DNA of 64,000 nt from NCBI RefSeq assembly GCF_902809835.1, contig NZ_CADDWM010000015.1, forward strand, positions 620,001 through 684,000, written 5' to 3'. This document shows, in pieces, positions 25,912 to 33,671 of this stretch (within the stretch, counting starts at the first letter, position 1; each line of letters begins with the position of its first letter). This DNA is from Agromyces sp. Marseille-P2726 (GTDB lineage Bacteria; Actinomycetota; Actinomycetes; Actinomycetales; Microbacteriaceae). The notes beneath the pieces were generated by a model, which saw nothing but the letters and a program-made list of their open reading frames with translations, made no database searches and was not told where the DNA came from. The translations under genes and the position numbers were made by a program.

Positions 25912-26754
25912 CTACGCCGCCTCGGCGAGGAACGGCTCGTGATGGTACTCGCCCGCGTCGAGCACGGCGACGGTCGACTCGGGCACCTCGACGAACGCAC
26001 CCGGCAGGTCGTTGAGCGGCTCGGAGACCACGACCCTCGCCTTCCGTCCGAACAGCTTCAGTCGATCCTCGTCGGGGTACATCTGCCGGAGGGTGTCGAT
26101 ATCGACGGAGTGGAACAGCGACCGCGATCGGCCCTCGGTGGAGTAGCGGAACGCCCAGATCGTCGCACCGTCGGAGATCGCCATGGTGCCCTGCATCGGG
26201 AAGGCGATGCCCTGCTCGTGTCCTACGGACTCGATGAGCCTCACCGACTTCTTGATCGCGGCGATGGGGTCGTCTCGCAGGCCGAACGTGAGGGCCAGGT
26301 GGAAGATGACCTCGGAGTCGGTGGTGCCCTTGATGTGCGGGTACAGCGACGGGTCCACCGCGAAGACGAGGTCGCGCTTCATCTTCATGAATCCGGTGAG
26401 GAAGCCGTTGTGCATGAACAACCAGTTCTCGTACCGGAACGGATGGCAGTTCGTCTGCTGGATGGGCGGGCCGCCGGCGGCACGCACGTGGCTGAAGAAC
26501 AGGGGGCTCTCGATCGCTCGCGTCAGCTCGCGAAGGTTCTCGTCGTTCCACGCGGGCTCCGTGCTGTGGAACACCGCGGGGATCGTTCCCGCCACCGAGC
26601 CGCTCGGATACCACCCGAATCCGAACCCGTCGCCATTCACGGTCTCCGCCCCGAGAGGCGAGTTCAGCGCCTGCTTCACGATCGAATGCTGTGCATCGAG
26701 GACCACTGTCGCGGGTTGCAGGGGTTCTCCGGAGTAGGCGAGCCAGCGGCACAT
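25912..26754 (-). CDS. class II glutamine amidotransferase
   Basis: A 280-aa Ntn-type glutamine amidotransferase. The N-terminus MCRWLAYSG places Cys2 as the nucleophile after Met removal. NGDGFGFGWY, the FSHVRAAGGPP stretch and NCHPFRYENWLFMHNG are the glutaminase-domain motifs. It is similar to EgtC/YafJ proteins. EgtC removes glutamate in ergothioneine synthesis, but no other egt genes are nearby, so that role is only a possibility. ATG 26754 has AAGGAGA upstream; the start is fixed by the need for Cys at position 2. The protein is intracellular. Confidence 0.88.
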   Translation of the reverse strand: MCRWLAYSGEPLQPATVVLDAQHSIVKQALNSPLGAETVNGDGFGFGWYPSGSVAGTIPAVFHSTEPAWNDENLRELTRAIESPLFFSHVRAAGGPPIQQTNCHPFRYENWLFMHNGFLTGFMKMKRDLVFAVDPSLYPHIKGTTDSEVIFHLALTFGLRDDPIAAIKKSVRLIESVGHEQGIAFPMQGTMAISDGATIWAFRYSTEGRSRSLFHSVDIDTLRQMYPDEDRLKLFGRKARVVVSEPLNDLPGAFVEVPESTVAVLDAGEYHHEPFLAEAA

Positions 26755-27080
26755 GGCGTCATCTCTCCTTGCCTCCCGGCCGCGGCACCCGGCCACCAGG
26801 ACGCCGCTGCTCGCGCCACATGGTAAGCGGGAGCGTGACGGACGGGCGTGGAATCGTGCCGATCGTTCATGGCCCAGTTCTGGGGACTTCGGGGTGGCCG
26901 ACCGCTCGCTAGCATATGGGGCACCGCGGGCGGGCTCGTGCCCATCCCGCCGAACCGCGGTCCCGATCCCAACACCCAAGGGAACGAGTGGCCCCGACTT
27001 CCTTCTTCCGGGTCGGGGCCTCTCGCTTGGGCGCGCCGATGGGGGGCGGCCTGGACCGACCCCCCACCGCTCCGAGCTGA
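26755..27080. other. intergenic region with no gene seen
   Basis: 326 bp between the amidotransferase start and the esterase stop. The part next to the amidotransferase presumably holds its promoter. The part next to the esterase has a strong terminator (listed separately). I find no convincing coding frame, tRNA or conserved RNA here. Confidence 0.6.
26975..27031 (-). terminator. terminator hairpin downstream of the secreted esterase
   Basis: A 9-bp perfect stem GGCCCCGAC/GTCGGGGCC (26990-26998 with 27012-27020), enclosed by an outer CCCAAG/CTTGGG pair (26975-26980 with 27026-27031). On the minus strand it is followed by ACTCGTTCCCTT. It lies about 60 bp past the esterase stop. Confidence 0.65.
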
Positions 27081-29297
27081 TCAGCTCGCGTCTGCGAGCG
27101 CCTCGAGCGCCTGCACGACGTTCGAGTCGGCCGGCAGGCCCGACTTGCGAGCTGCGTTGTCGAGCTGTGCGACCACCGCGCGGCTGGCCGCCGAGCCGCC
27201 GGCGAGCTTCTCGGCCTGATCGACGTGCTTGCGCACCTCGGCGAGGGTCGAGCCGGCAAGGCTGCCGTCGCGCTCGGCCTCGTCGACGTGCCTGCGGACC
27301 ACCTCGAAGCTCGGCCCCTGGAGCACATCGAACAACGTGATCGCGATCTCGCGGTTCTCCGCCTGCCGTTCCGCAGTGTTCGGGTTGGTGCTCGCCGTCA
27401 CGCCGAACAGGTGCCAGTTCAGCGGGTCCATGGCCCACGACACCTGGTTGAGATGACTGTACGGCGCGTCCGTCGTTCCGAAGAGCAGCCCCTCACCGCC
27501 GGCGAACGGACCGCCCTTGCCGAGGCCGGCGGGCAGCCCCTGGGCCGTCGAGATCGGAGTGCCCTTCGTCCACTGCGACACCCAGTACAGGTACTCGGTG
27601 AGGCCGTCCCAGCCGGAATCCGGGATCGTCACCTCGAACGCTCCCGGCGTTCCCGTCACGGTGAACCAGTCGAGCGGAAGCCCCGCCCAGTTCGCCGCTC
27701 GGTTCGAATCCTGCTGGCGGAGGAAGGTGTCGAGCGCGGACTTCGCTTCGACTGCGGTGCTGACCGCCGAGACGTCCACCAAGTTGGGCCGGTAGGACTT
27801 GTTCTCGTTCAGCGTCAGCTCGAGCGAGGTCTCCATCATGTCGAGCAGAGTGCGCTTCACGACGTCGGGGGTGAGTCCGAGCTCGTAGGTGTAGTCATCG
27901 CCCTTCTGCGCCAGGACCGCAGCGCTCAGGTACTGCCACTCCGCAAGCGCTGCCGGGTTGTTCCGGCCACTCGTGATACCGGTCTCGGCCGCGTAGACAC
28001 CGTCCTTGATCTTCTGACGCGTCGGGTTATACATCCACTCGGCCAGATGGTCGGCCCTGAACGAGTCGATGATCGGGGCGCTGGAGAACGTGGCGAAGAC
28101 GTCGTCGCCCACGGCCGGGTCGTCAGAGTATTCGCCGTCGGCCTCGGTCAGGCCGAGCGCACCGATCTGCGCGAGGGAGTCGAAGTAGTCGGAGCTGTTG
28201 CCACTTGCCGCAACGGTGGTGGTGAGTCCGCCGCCGCCGCTCATGCCGTGGATGATGACCCGCTCGGGGTCGCCCGGCAGGCCACCGTAGACCTGGTTGT
28301 ACTTCAGGAATCGGATCGCGGCCTTCGTGTCGGTCATGGTGGCCGGCGAGTGACCCAGGTACTGGCCGTTGACCGGAGCGTCGTTCATGCTGCGAGCGCC
28401 GTACGACACCAGGATCATGCCCCGGTCGAGCACCTCGCCGAGGACGTTCGGGTTGTTGTTGCCACCGCCCTGCACGGTGTTGAACGCCAGGTTGCCGGTG
28501 GCATACGTTCCGCCATCGACGATGGTCGCGGCGAAGTTGTTCGAGGTCCAGCCGCCGTTGTTGGTGCGGAAGTACGTGGGGCTGTCGGGCCGCACGTTCT
28601 CGGGCACGTAGATGCTCATCTTCTGCTTGGGGCTGTTGGGCGTCGCCGCGTACCAGCCCCAGTAGTGCGTCAACGAGAAGTGCTGGCCGTCGAGCGTGAC
28701 GGTGATCGTTCGCTTCCCGGTGTCCGATGACGCCGTGACGGCTCCGGAGCTGGTCTCCGTGAACGTTCCACCCTCGTAGGAGGTCACGTCCCACCACGCT
28801 CCGGCCACGGGCGCAACGTCGACGGGGTCGGACGGGCCGGCCTCGGCGAGGATCGAATCCATCCACTCGTAGGCCTCGGCGGTGCTCACGTTCTCCGAGT
28901 GGGGAAGGTTCATCACGAGCGTGAAGTTCACGTCATCGATCTTGTTCGCGGCCTTCAGGTTCTGCAGGTTCGCGTACAGGATCGCCTCGGGCGCAAGGGT
29001 CACGCCGTCGTCGGGCACCCCGTTGCGCACGTACCAGTAATCCGCCGGGTCAACCCCCGTGTCATCCGTGCCTCTCGCCACATCCGCCAGATACACGTTC
29101 GGTGTCGCCATCTTGCCCTGCTGCTCGAGCAGGTCGTAGGTGTCGGATGCCGCGTACTCCGCCCACGCGTCCAACACATGCGGCTTCAAGAAGACGAACT
29201 CGTCTCCTTCTGTCGCAGCCGTCGCGACCGTCGCCGACGACGCGACCATCGCCGCGGCGACGACCGCCGCCGCGGCCGGATATCTCATCAAGCGCAT
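27081..29297 (-). CDS. secreted alpha/beta-hydrolase esterase, tannase-like
   Basis: A 738-aa exported protein. The signal peptide is residues 1 to about 28 (hydrophobic AAAAVVAAAMVASSA, then ATA-AT). The nucleophile elbow IHGMSGGGGLTTT carries the catalytic Ser of GxSxG, and large insertions around the hydrolase core resemble bacterial tannase/feruloyl-esterase proteins. The C-terminal ~70 residues (helical, Ala/Glu/Lys-rich, ending with QALEALADAS) look like a FIVAR-type wall-associated module. ATG 29297 has GAGGAG six bases upstream. The neighbouring IclR regulator and ABM protein fit a plant-phenolic use pathway, but the substrate is inferred. Confidence 0.75.
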   Translation of the reverse strand: MRLMRYPAAAAVVAAAMVASSATVATAATEGDEFVFLKPHVLDAWAEYAASDTYDLLEQQGKMATPNVYLADVARGTDDTGVDPADYWYVRNGVPDDGVTLAPEAILYANLQNLKAANKIDDVNFTLVMNLPHSENVSTAEAYEWMDSILAEAGPSDPVDVAPVAGAWWDVTSYEGGTFTETSSGAVTASSDTGKRTITVTLDGQHFSLTHYWGWYAATPNSPKQKMSIYVPENVRPDSPTYFRTNNGGWTSNNFAATIVDGGTYATGNLAFNTVQGGGNNNPNVLGEVLDRGMILVSYGARSMNDAPVNGQYLGHSPATMTDTKAAIRFLKYNQVYGGLPGDPERVIIHGMSGGGGLTTTVAASGNSSDYFDSLAQIGALGLTEADGEYSDDPAVGDDVFATFSSAPIIDSFRADHLAEWMYNPTRQKIKDGVYAAETGITSGRNNPAALAEWQYLSAAVLAQKGDDYTYELGLTPDVVKRTLLDMMETSLELTLNENKSYRPNLVDVSAVSTAVEAKSALDTFLRQQDSNRAANWAGLPLDWFTVTGTPGAFEVTIPDSGWDGLTEYLYWVSQWTKGTPISTAQGLPAGLGKGGPFAGGEGLLFGTTDAPYSHLNQVSWAMDPLNWHLFGVTASTNPNTAERQAENREIAITLFDVLQGPSFEVVRRHVDEAERDGSLAGSTLAEVRKHVDQAEKLAGGSAASRAVVAQLDNAARKSGLPADSNVVQALEALADAS

Positions 29298-29428
29298 AGC
29301 TACTCCTCATTGAGTGGTACCGGAGGTGACCGAGCGATTGTCACCACCTTTGGCGACAACCTATCCGGAGCCTTCCGGCCGTATTTCGTACTTTCGCAGC
29401 CAGTGAGAATCTGGCACGGCACGCGGCG

Positions 29429-30208
29429 TCAACGGTCGAACTGCTCTCTCAGCACTGCGTGGAGTTTCTGCGCCGTGGCGAGCACCATCGGGCTGAGTTC
29501 GCGCTCGCGAAACCTCGTCACTTCGGTCACGACGCCGATGGCAGCAGCAGGGAGGTGAGCCACCCGGTCGAACGCGACGGCGACCGACGCCGTTCCGAGC
29601 GTCATCTCCTCGCGGACGACCGCGTAGCCTCGCGCGCGAGCCCTCTCGAGATCTCGAATGAGGTCGCTCCCGTTCGTCAGGGAGTGCTGGGTCTCCTTGA
29701 CGAGTCCTGCACGGATGTACTCCGAGAGCCACTCGCGGTCCTGCGCCGCGAGCAGCGCCTTGCCCACCCCGGTCGTGTGCAGGGGGAAGGCGCCCCCGAT
29801 CCTCGTGAGTGTCGCTGCCGAGGACACGCTGACCACCCGAGCGATGTAGAGCACGCGCGCAGTCCTGGGCGTCCACCCATCGACCACCGCCAGCTGGATG
29901 TTCTCGCCGGTCGCCTCGTACAGGCGGAGCATGTGCGGCAGCGCAGTTTCCCGCAGCTCGAGCAGGGCGGGATTCAGCTCTCCGACCTTCCACAGCTTGA
30001 GCCCGACCGCGTATCGCTGGGGCGGGACCTTCTCCACGTACCCTGCCGTGAGCAACTTCGCCAGGAGTCGATGGACCGAGGAGACGGCGAGTCCGGTTCG
30101 CTGTGCGATCTCGGCCGCGGAGAGGACGGGTTCGTCAGCCGTGAAGCAATCGAGCACATCGAACGCCCGCTCGAGCACCCCGGCACGCGCGTTCGGCTTC
30201 GCTGTCAC
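29429..30208 (-). CDS. IclR-family transcriptional regulator
   Basis: A 259-aa regulator with an N-terminal winged HTH (VLERAFDVLDCF, then SAAEIAQRTGLAVSSVHRLL) and a C-terminal IclR effector domain (FPLHTTGVGKALLAAQDREW, then the VAVAFDRV stretch). IclR proteins usually control catabolic operons for aromatic or sugar acids. GTG 30208 has GGGGGAG upstream; an ATG at 30268 would add an unconserved Cys-rich leader. It lies directly upstream of, and on the same strand as, the esterase, and is divergent from the ABM gene, so either may be its target. Confidence 0.88.
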   Translation of the reverse strand: MTAKPNARAGVLERAFDVLDCFTADEPVLSAAEIAQRTGLAVSSVHRLLAKLLTAGYVEKVPPQRYAVGLKLWKVGELNPALLELRETALPHMLRLYEATGENIQLAVVDGWTPRTARVLYIARVVSVSSAATLTRIGGAFPLHTTGVGKALLAAQDREWLSEYIRAGLVKETQHSLTNGSDLIRDLERARARGYAVVREEMTLGTASVAVAFDRVAHLPAAAIGVVTEVTRFRERELSPMVLATAQKLHAVLREQFDR

Positions 30209-30414
30209 TCCACTCCCCCACCATGTCTGCTGACGACGTGGCAGACAGGCTAGGCATGCACCGCCCATCCGTTCAAACGGGGTTCCGACGAACGGAAACC
30301 GAATCGAGGTCGAGCATCCTCCCCAGGACTTCGGTCCCGCGCGGTGGCGCGAATCCGACGGGACTTGGCAGTTCCGGCCGTGCTCTCGGCCCGTCCACAG
30401 CCGAGGCTGGACTC

Positions 30415-30729
30415 ATGGATGCGAACATCGTTGTGCGGATGTGGCGTGGCGCTGTGCGCTCGGAGGATCGGCACGCTTACGTCGACTACATCGAGCAGAC
30501 CGGAATGCAGGAGTACCGGAAGACCCCGGGCAACATCGATGCGTGGATGCTCACCAGGGAGCTCCCCGGCGCGATCACCGAGATCGTGACCGTCTCGCGC
30601 TGGCAGAGCCTCGAGGCGATCAAGGGCTTCGCCGGTGACGACATCGAGCGTGCCGTGTTCTACCCGGAAGACGATCGATACCTCGTCGAGCGAGATACCA
30701 TTGTGCGGCACTACTCCCAGGTCGGATGA
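30415..30729 (+). CDS. antibiotic biosynthesis monooxygenase (ABM)-like small protein
   Basis: A 104-aa dimeric alpha/beta ferredoxin-fold type protein. Features resembling the ABM/DUF1330-like group include VVRMWRGAV, a middle GNIDAWMLTRELPGAITEIVTV-type beta pair, and WQSLEAIKGFAGDDIERAVFY at the end. The length is typical. Members are small oxygenases or heme/quinone-handling proteins; function here is unknown. ATG 30415 was chosen because upstream sequence in the frame is compositionally unlike coding DNA. The 206 bp between this start and IclR form a divergent promoter region. Confidence 0.7.
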   Translation: MDANIVVRMWRGAVRSEDRHAYVDYIEQTGMQEYRKTPGNIDAWMLTRELPGAITEIVTVSRWQSLEAIKGFAGDDIERAVFYPEDDRYLVERDTIVRHYSQVG

Positions 30730-30738
30730 AGCGGAAAC

Positions 30739-31239
30739 TCAACTCAGCTCATCGCAGATGTCCCTCGTGCGACCGGACGAACCCGTGATCGTGAAGACCT
30801 CGTCGACGTCGACGTCGTAGGTCACTTGGCCGACATGGAGCGTGGTCGAAGGGCCGGCCGGGACGTCGGTCGGGAACAGGATCAGCACATTGTGTCCCGT
30901 GAGTCTGACCGTCAAGGACCCGTCCGGATGGAACGTCGTGCTGGTCACGGAGCCGTTGCCCTTCAAGGAGACCGTCGCATCGGTGGCGACGTTCGTGAAC
31001 GTGAGATCAGAGCCACGTCCTGCGGCGAGCGTCCGGACGGTATTCCCGTCGGAATCAGTGAATTCCCTCGTGATCAACGATCCGCCGGAGACTGTGACGC
31101 CCAATTCGAAGTCGCAAGCCGCGCCAGCCGGTACGACCAAGTCGAATTCAGCGGCGAATGCCGGGCCCGGTACCGCAACGGATATGAGCGCCGCGGCAAC
31201 CGCCGCCGTTGCCCACTGAGCTCGATGATGTCCAGCCAT
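30739..31239 (-). CDS. secreted protein of unknown function
   Basis: A 166-aa protein with a clear signal peptide (ATAAVAAALISVAVPGPAFA, then AEF). The mature part is rich in Gly, Thr, Asp and Val with alternating beta-strand pattern and two cysteines (CDFELGV near the start, RDICDELS at the end) that could form a disulfide. I do not recognise the family. ATG 31239 has GGAGG eight bases upstream. Codon usage is less GC-biased than in the neighbours, compatible with recent acquisition. It is convergent with the ABM gene. Confidence 0.7.
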   Translation of the reverse strand: MAGHHRAQWATAAVAAALISVAVPGPAFAAEFDLVVPAGAACDFELGVTVSGGSLITREFTDSDGNTVRTLAAGRGSDLTFTNVATDATVSLKGNGSVTSTTFHPDGSLTVRLTGHNVLILFPTDVPAGPSTTLHVGQVTYDVDVDEVFTITGSSGRTRDICDELS

Positions 31240-31603
31240 GATCGGCCTCCCCAACGTTCTGGGCGCAACTCCAGCTTGGAAGAAGGGTCCTCAGCGGAAG
31301 TTGCACCGACTCCCCCGATTGGGAGCAGGATGGCAGTCCGAACTGTGCGCCGCAATGGGCAACGGCAAAAGAGTGCGGGGAAAGGGTATCTCTGCCGCGG
31401 AAATGGGGACCACTCACGGACCAGCGGGTACATCATGCTTGGGAGCGTCGACCGCGACAGGTGCGCACCGCGCGGCGCATCACTTCAGCCTGCTCGAGCA
31501 GACGGATCCGCTTGAGCGCCTCATGAACCCATGAAGGCTAAAATCAACCTTAGATGCGCTAAGGTTGATTTGATTCGGATTCCGCGCATGCTAGGAGGCC
31601 TCG
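31240..31603. other. 364-bp intergenic region upstream of fic
   Basis: No convincing gene. Composition is clearly lower in GC than the surroundings, especially 31530-31585. It holds a 13-bp palindromic operator-like site near fic (listed separately) and presumably the promoters of fic and of the divergent secreted-protein gene. Confidence 0.6.
31541..31571. promoter_or_regulatory. 13-bp inverted repeat, probable operator of fic
   Basis: AAATCAACCTTAG and its exact reverse complement CTAAGGTTGATTT are separated by 5 bp, 32 bp upstream of the fic start. A TAAAAT hexamer (31539-31544) overlaps the left arm and could be a -10 element. The Fic protein has a C-terminal winged-HTH-like region, so autoregulation is the simplest reading. 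Confidence 0.7.
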
Positions 31604-32908
31604 ATGCCGACCTTCATCGAACGAGTCTGGGCCCCCGATGACGACGGCCAGCTCGGACGCAGGGATCGCACTCCCGGCCGCTACCGCGCCTTCGTCCCCG
31701 ACGAACTGGGCGCCGCGCTCCCCCACCTCAGTGAGCGCGCACAGTCGGCAGCCGAGGATTCGCTGGCCGTGCTGGCGCGCGCCGACGAGCGGATCGGGTC
31801 CCGCGGCGCCTACTTGAATCACCTGCTGATACGTTCGGAAAGCATCTCGTCATCGTGGATCGAGGGCAACCGCATCAGCCCGAAGCGGCTGGCGATCGCC
31901 GAGGCGCTCAGCGCGGGCACTCGGGTCGCACTCGACGTGATCGGCAACGTGCGCGCCACCGAAGCCGCCATCGCCGCGCTCGCAGACCGCTCCCGACCCA
32001 TCACAGTGCTTGACATCGAGAGCCTGCAGCACGCCATCGAGCCGACGCTCGAGCCCGGGTTGCGGACCGAGCAGAACTGGGTCGGTGGTCCTGGCTGGAG
32101 CCCGCTGCGAGCCGAGTTCATCCCACCGCCCGAAACCGAAGTGCCGCGGCTGGTCGCCGACCTCGCACGTTTCGTGACTGAGACCACCGGCAACCCGGTC
32201 GTCCGGGCCGCGATCGCCCACGCCCAGTTCGAGACGATCCACCCATTCATCGACGGCAACGGCCGCACCGGCCGTGCACTCATCCACACGGTGCTGCACC
32301 GGGCGGACGCACTGCGCAACATCCTCATCCCGATCAGCACGGTCTTCGCCGGCGACACCAGCGCCTACATCGCCGGCCTCACCGCATTCCGCGCCGACCC
32401 ACCACAACTCGATGACTGGGTCATCGCGTTCGCTCAGGCGACCGAGCGCGCGGCCGGCAACGCCGTCCGGCTCTCCGCGGACCTGGCCGTGCTCGATGAA
32501 CGCACCCGTGAGGACCTGGTCGCCTACCGCCGATCACAGGGCCACAGCCCGGCCGTCCCGCGACGCGGCGCCGTGATCCTCCGCATCCTCGACGGGCTCG
32601 CCACCGACCCCGTCCTGACCGTCGAGTCAGCCGCCCGCACGCACGGCGTCTCGAAGACCGCAGCACACAAGGCCCTCGTCGAACTGGCCGAGGCCGGCGT
32701 CCTCGGCCGCACCAAGGATCAGCGCGGACGGCTCATCTGCTGGACCGCGGACCGGCACCTCGCGCTCGTCGCCCTCACCGAGCGCAGCAACCGCGTCGGC
32801 GCCGGGGACACGACCGGCGGCAGGCCGAAGCAGGGACCGCCGCTGCCAGAGCTCGGCCAGTTCGGTCGGTTGCAGACGACCCAGCACGACGGACGCAGCC
32901 TCGCATGA
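31604..32908 (+). CDS. Fic-family protein (probable AMP transferase) with C-terminal HTH
   Basis: A 434-aa Fic protein. The Fic_N region (residues 1-100) includes SSSWIEGN, which fits the (S/T)xxxE(G/N) inhibitory helix, i.e. a class II self-inhibited Fic. The catalytic motif HPFIDGNGRTGR (His213) is intact. The C-terminus (about 330-400) contains a winged-helix-like segment (TVESAARTHGVSKTAAHKAL, then GVLGRTKDQRGRLI). Fic enzymes transfer AMP to Ser/Thr/Tyr of target proteins. ATG 31604 has AGGAGG upstream. The palindrome in front suggests autoregulation. No antitoxin gene is needed for this class. The setting is accessory-like, near tRNA-Gln. Confidence 0.92.
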   Translation: MPTFIERVWAPDDDGQLGRRDRTPGRYRAFVPDELGAALPHLSERAQSAAEDSLAVLARADERIGSRGAYLNHLLIRSESISSSWIEGNRISPKRLAIAEALSAGTRVALDVIGNVRATEAAIAALADRSRPITVLDIESLQHAIEPTLEPGLRTEQNWVGGPGWSPLRAEFIPPPETEVPRLVADLARFVTETTGNPVVRAAIAHAQFETIHPFIDGNGRTGRALIHTVLHRADALRNILIPISTVFAGDTSAYIAGLTAFRADPPQLDDWVIAFAQATERAAGNAVRLSADLAVLDERTREDLVAYRRSQGHSPAVPRRGAVILRILDGLATDPVLTVESAARTHGVSKTAAHKALVELAEAGVLGRTKDQRGRLICWTADRHLALVALTERSNRVGAGDTTGGRPKQGPPLPELGQFGRLQTTQHDGRSLA

Positions 32909-33178
32909 CGGACGGAGCCCCGGCCTGTGCTCCCGGTGCCGCCTCACGTCGATCCTGCCAAGCCCGCCCGTCGGGATCCGCGGCCTCGCCACGACATCGC
33001 TCCTTCGCCCAGGCGAGGACGTCCTCGACGTCGTACCGGACATGGCGCCCGAGCTTCATGTACGGCGAGCCGGACCCGATAAGTCGCCAGTCCTCGAGCG
33101 CCCGCTTCGGCAGCTGCAGCAGCTCGGCGAGCTCGTGCTGGGTAAGAAAGCCCGGACCGGCTGTGTGATCTCGTTCAT
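32775..33178 (-). pseudogene. excisionase/HTH_17-like gene, frameshifted
   Basis: From ATG 33178 one frame reads MNEITQPVRAFL. Near 33147 the conserved sequence continues only after a -1 frame change as FLTQHELAELLQLPKRALE, then DWRLIGSGSPYMKLGRHVRY and DVEDVLAWAKERC, a clear MerR/excisionase-type DNA-binding domain. No start codon exists in the second frame, so a one-base deletion has probably killed the gene. The slippage site is not a canonical heptamer, so programmed frameshifting is unlikely. The 3' part overlaps the end of fic on the other strand and the true stop is uncertain. It looks like the remains of an integrated element beside tRNA-Gln. Confidence 0.6.
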
Positions 33179-33371
33179 ACCGGAGAGGTGCGCGTGCCGT
33201 CCCGCGAGCAGCCCGTCGATCTCGGGATCGGTCCGTGGCGACCGGATGAGCAGCACGCCGGAAGCACCGGGAATCGGGTTTCTGGTGTCGTTTCTGGAAA
33301 TTCGACCCGAAACGGGCACCAGAACGAGCATGGGCAAGGGGTGACTTTGCCGCGGAATCCTGCGCCTAGAT

Positions 33372-33446
33372 TGGCTGGGGTACCTGGACTCGAACCAAGA
33401 ACAACTGAACCAGAATCAGCCGTGTTGCCAATTACACCATACCCCA
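33372..33446 (-). tRNA. tRNA-Gln (anticodon CTG)
   Basis: Acceptor TGGGGTA/TACCCCA with discriminator G, D arm with GTGTAATTGGCAACAC, anticodon stem GCTGA/TCAGT with loop TTCTGGT (anticodon CTG, reads CAG), T arm with GGTTCGAGTCC. A CCA end is encoded, unlike in tRNA-Glu of this window. It is followed downstream by the broken excisionase gene, i.e. it is a plausible integration site. gltX lies just upstream; in organisms without GlnRS, GltX charges this tRNA before GatCAB amidation. Confidence 0.95.
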
Positions 33447-33527
33447 ATGGCCATGAGCCGAAGCCCCGGGCCGACATGCAACTCTAGCCTACGCGGCGCA
33501 GCCCGACCAAACTGAGCAGCGGTCCAG

Positions 33528-33671
33528 GGGGCTCGATACGCGTCGCCTTCGGCGGCGCTACTCGACCACCGGGTGCGTCGCCTTCGGCGGCGCTACTCGA
33601 CCACCGGGTGGGTCGCCTTCGGCGGCGCTACTCGACCACCGGGTGGGTCGCCTTCGGCGGCGCTATGCGAC
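33528..33671. repeat. REP-like element with 35-bp tandem repeats
   Basis: Starts with GGGGCTCGATACG, then three full 35-bp units (33541-33575, 33576-33610, 33611-33645) and a fourth partial one (33646-33671). Each has a CGCCTTCGGCGGCG hairpin core followed by CTACTCGACCACCGGGTG. The last unit runs into the gltX stop codon. This resembles the dispersed CTCGATACG...CTACTCGACC element of Microbacteriaceae. A diverged copy is at 52360-52405. Confidence 0.85.

Noticed and set aside
33140..33155. Programmed -1 frameshift in the excisionase-like gene
   Set aside because: The site TTTCTTA does not fit the X-XXY-YYZ slippery pattern and no downstream stimulator is obvious; a simple one-base deletion is more likely.
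31370..33400. attL/attR direct repeats bounding an element at tRNA-Gln
   Set aside because: I found only short similarities (for example TGCCGCGGAA at ~31401 and ~33349), too short to call attachment sites.
33175..33477. 100-codon minus-strand frame
   Set aside because: It runs through tRNA-Gln and has no coding character.
33541..33671. CRISPR array
   Set aside because: The 35-bp units abut directly with no spacers and there are no cas genes; this is a tandem REP-like repeat.
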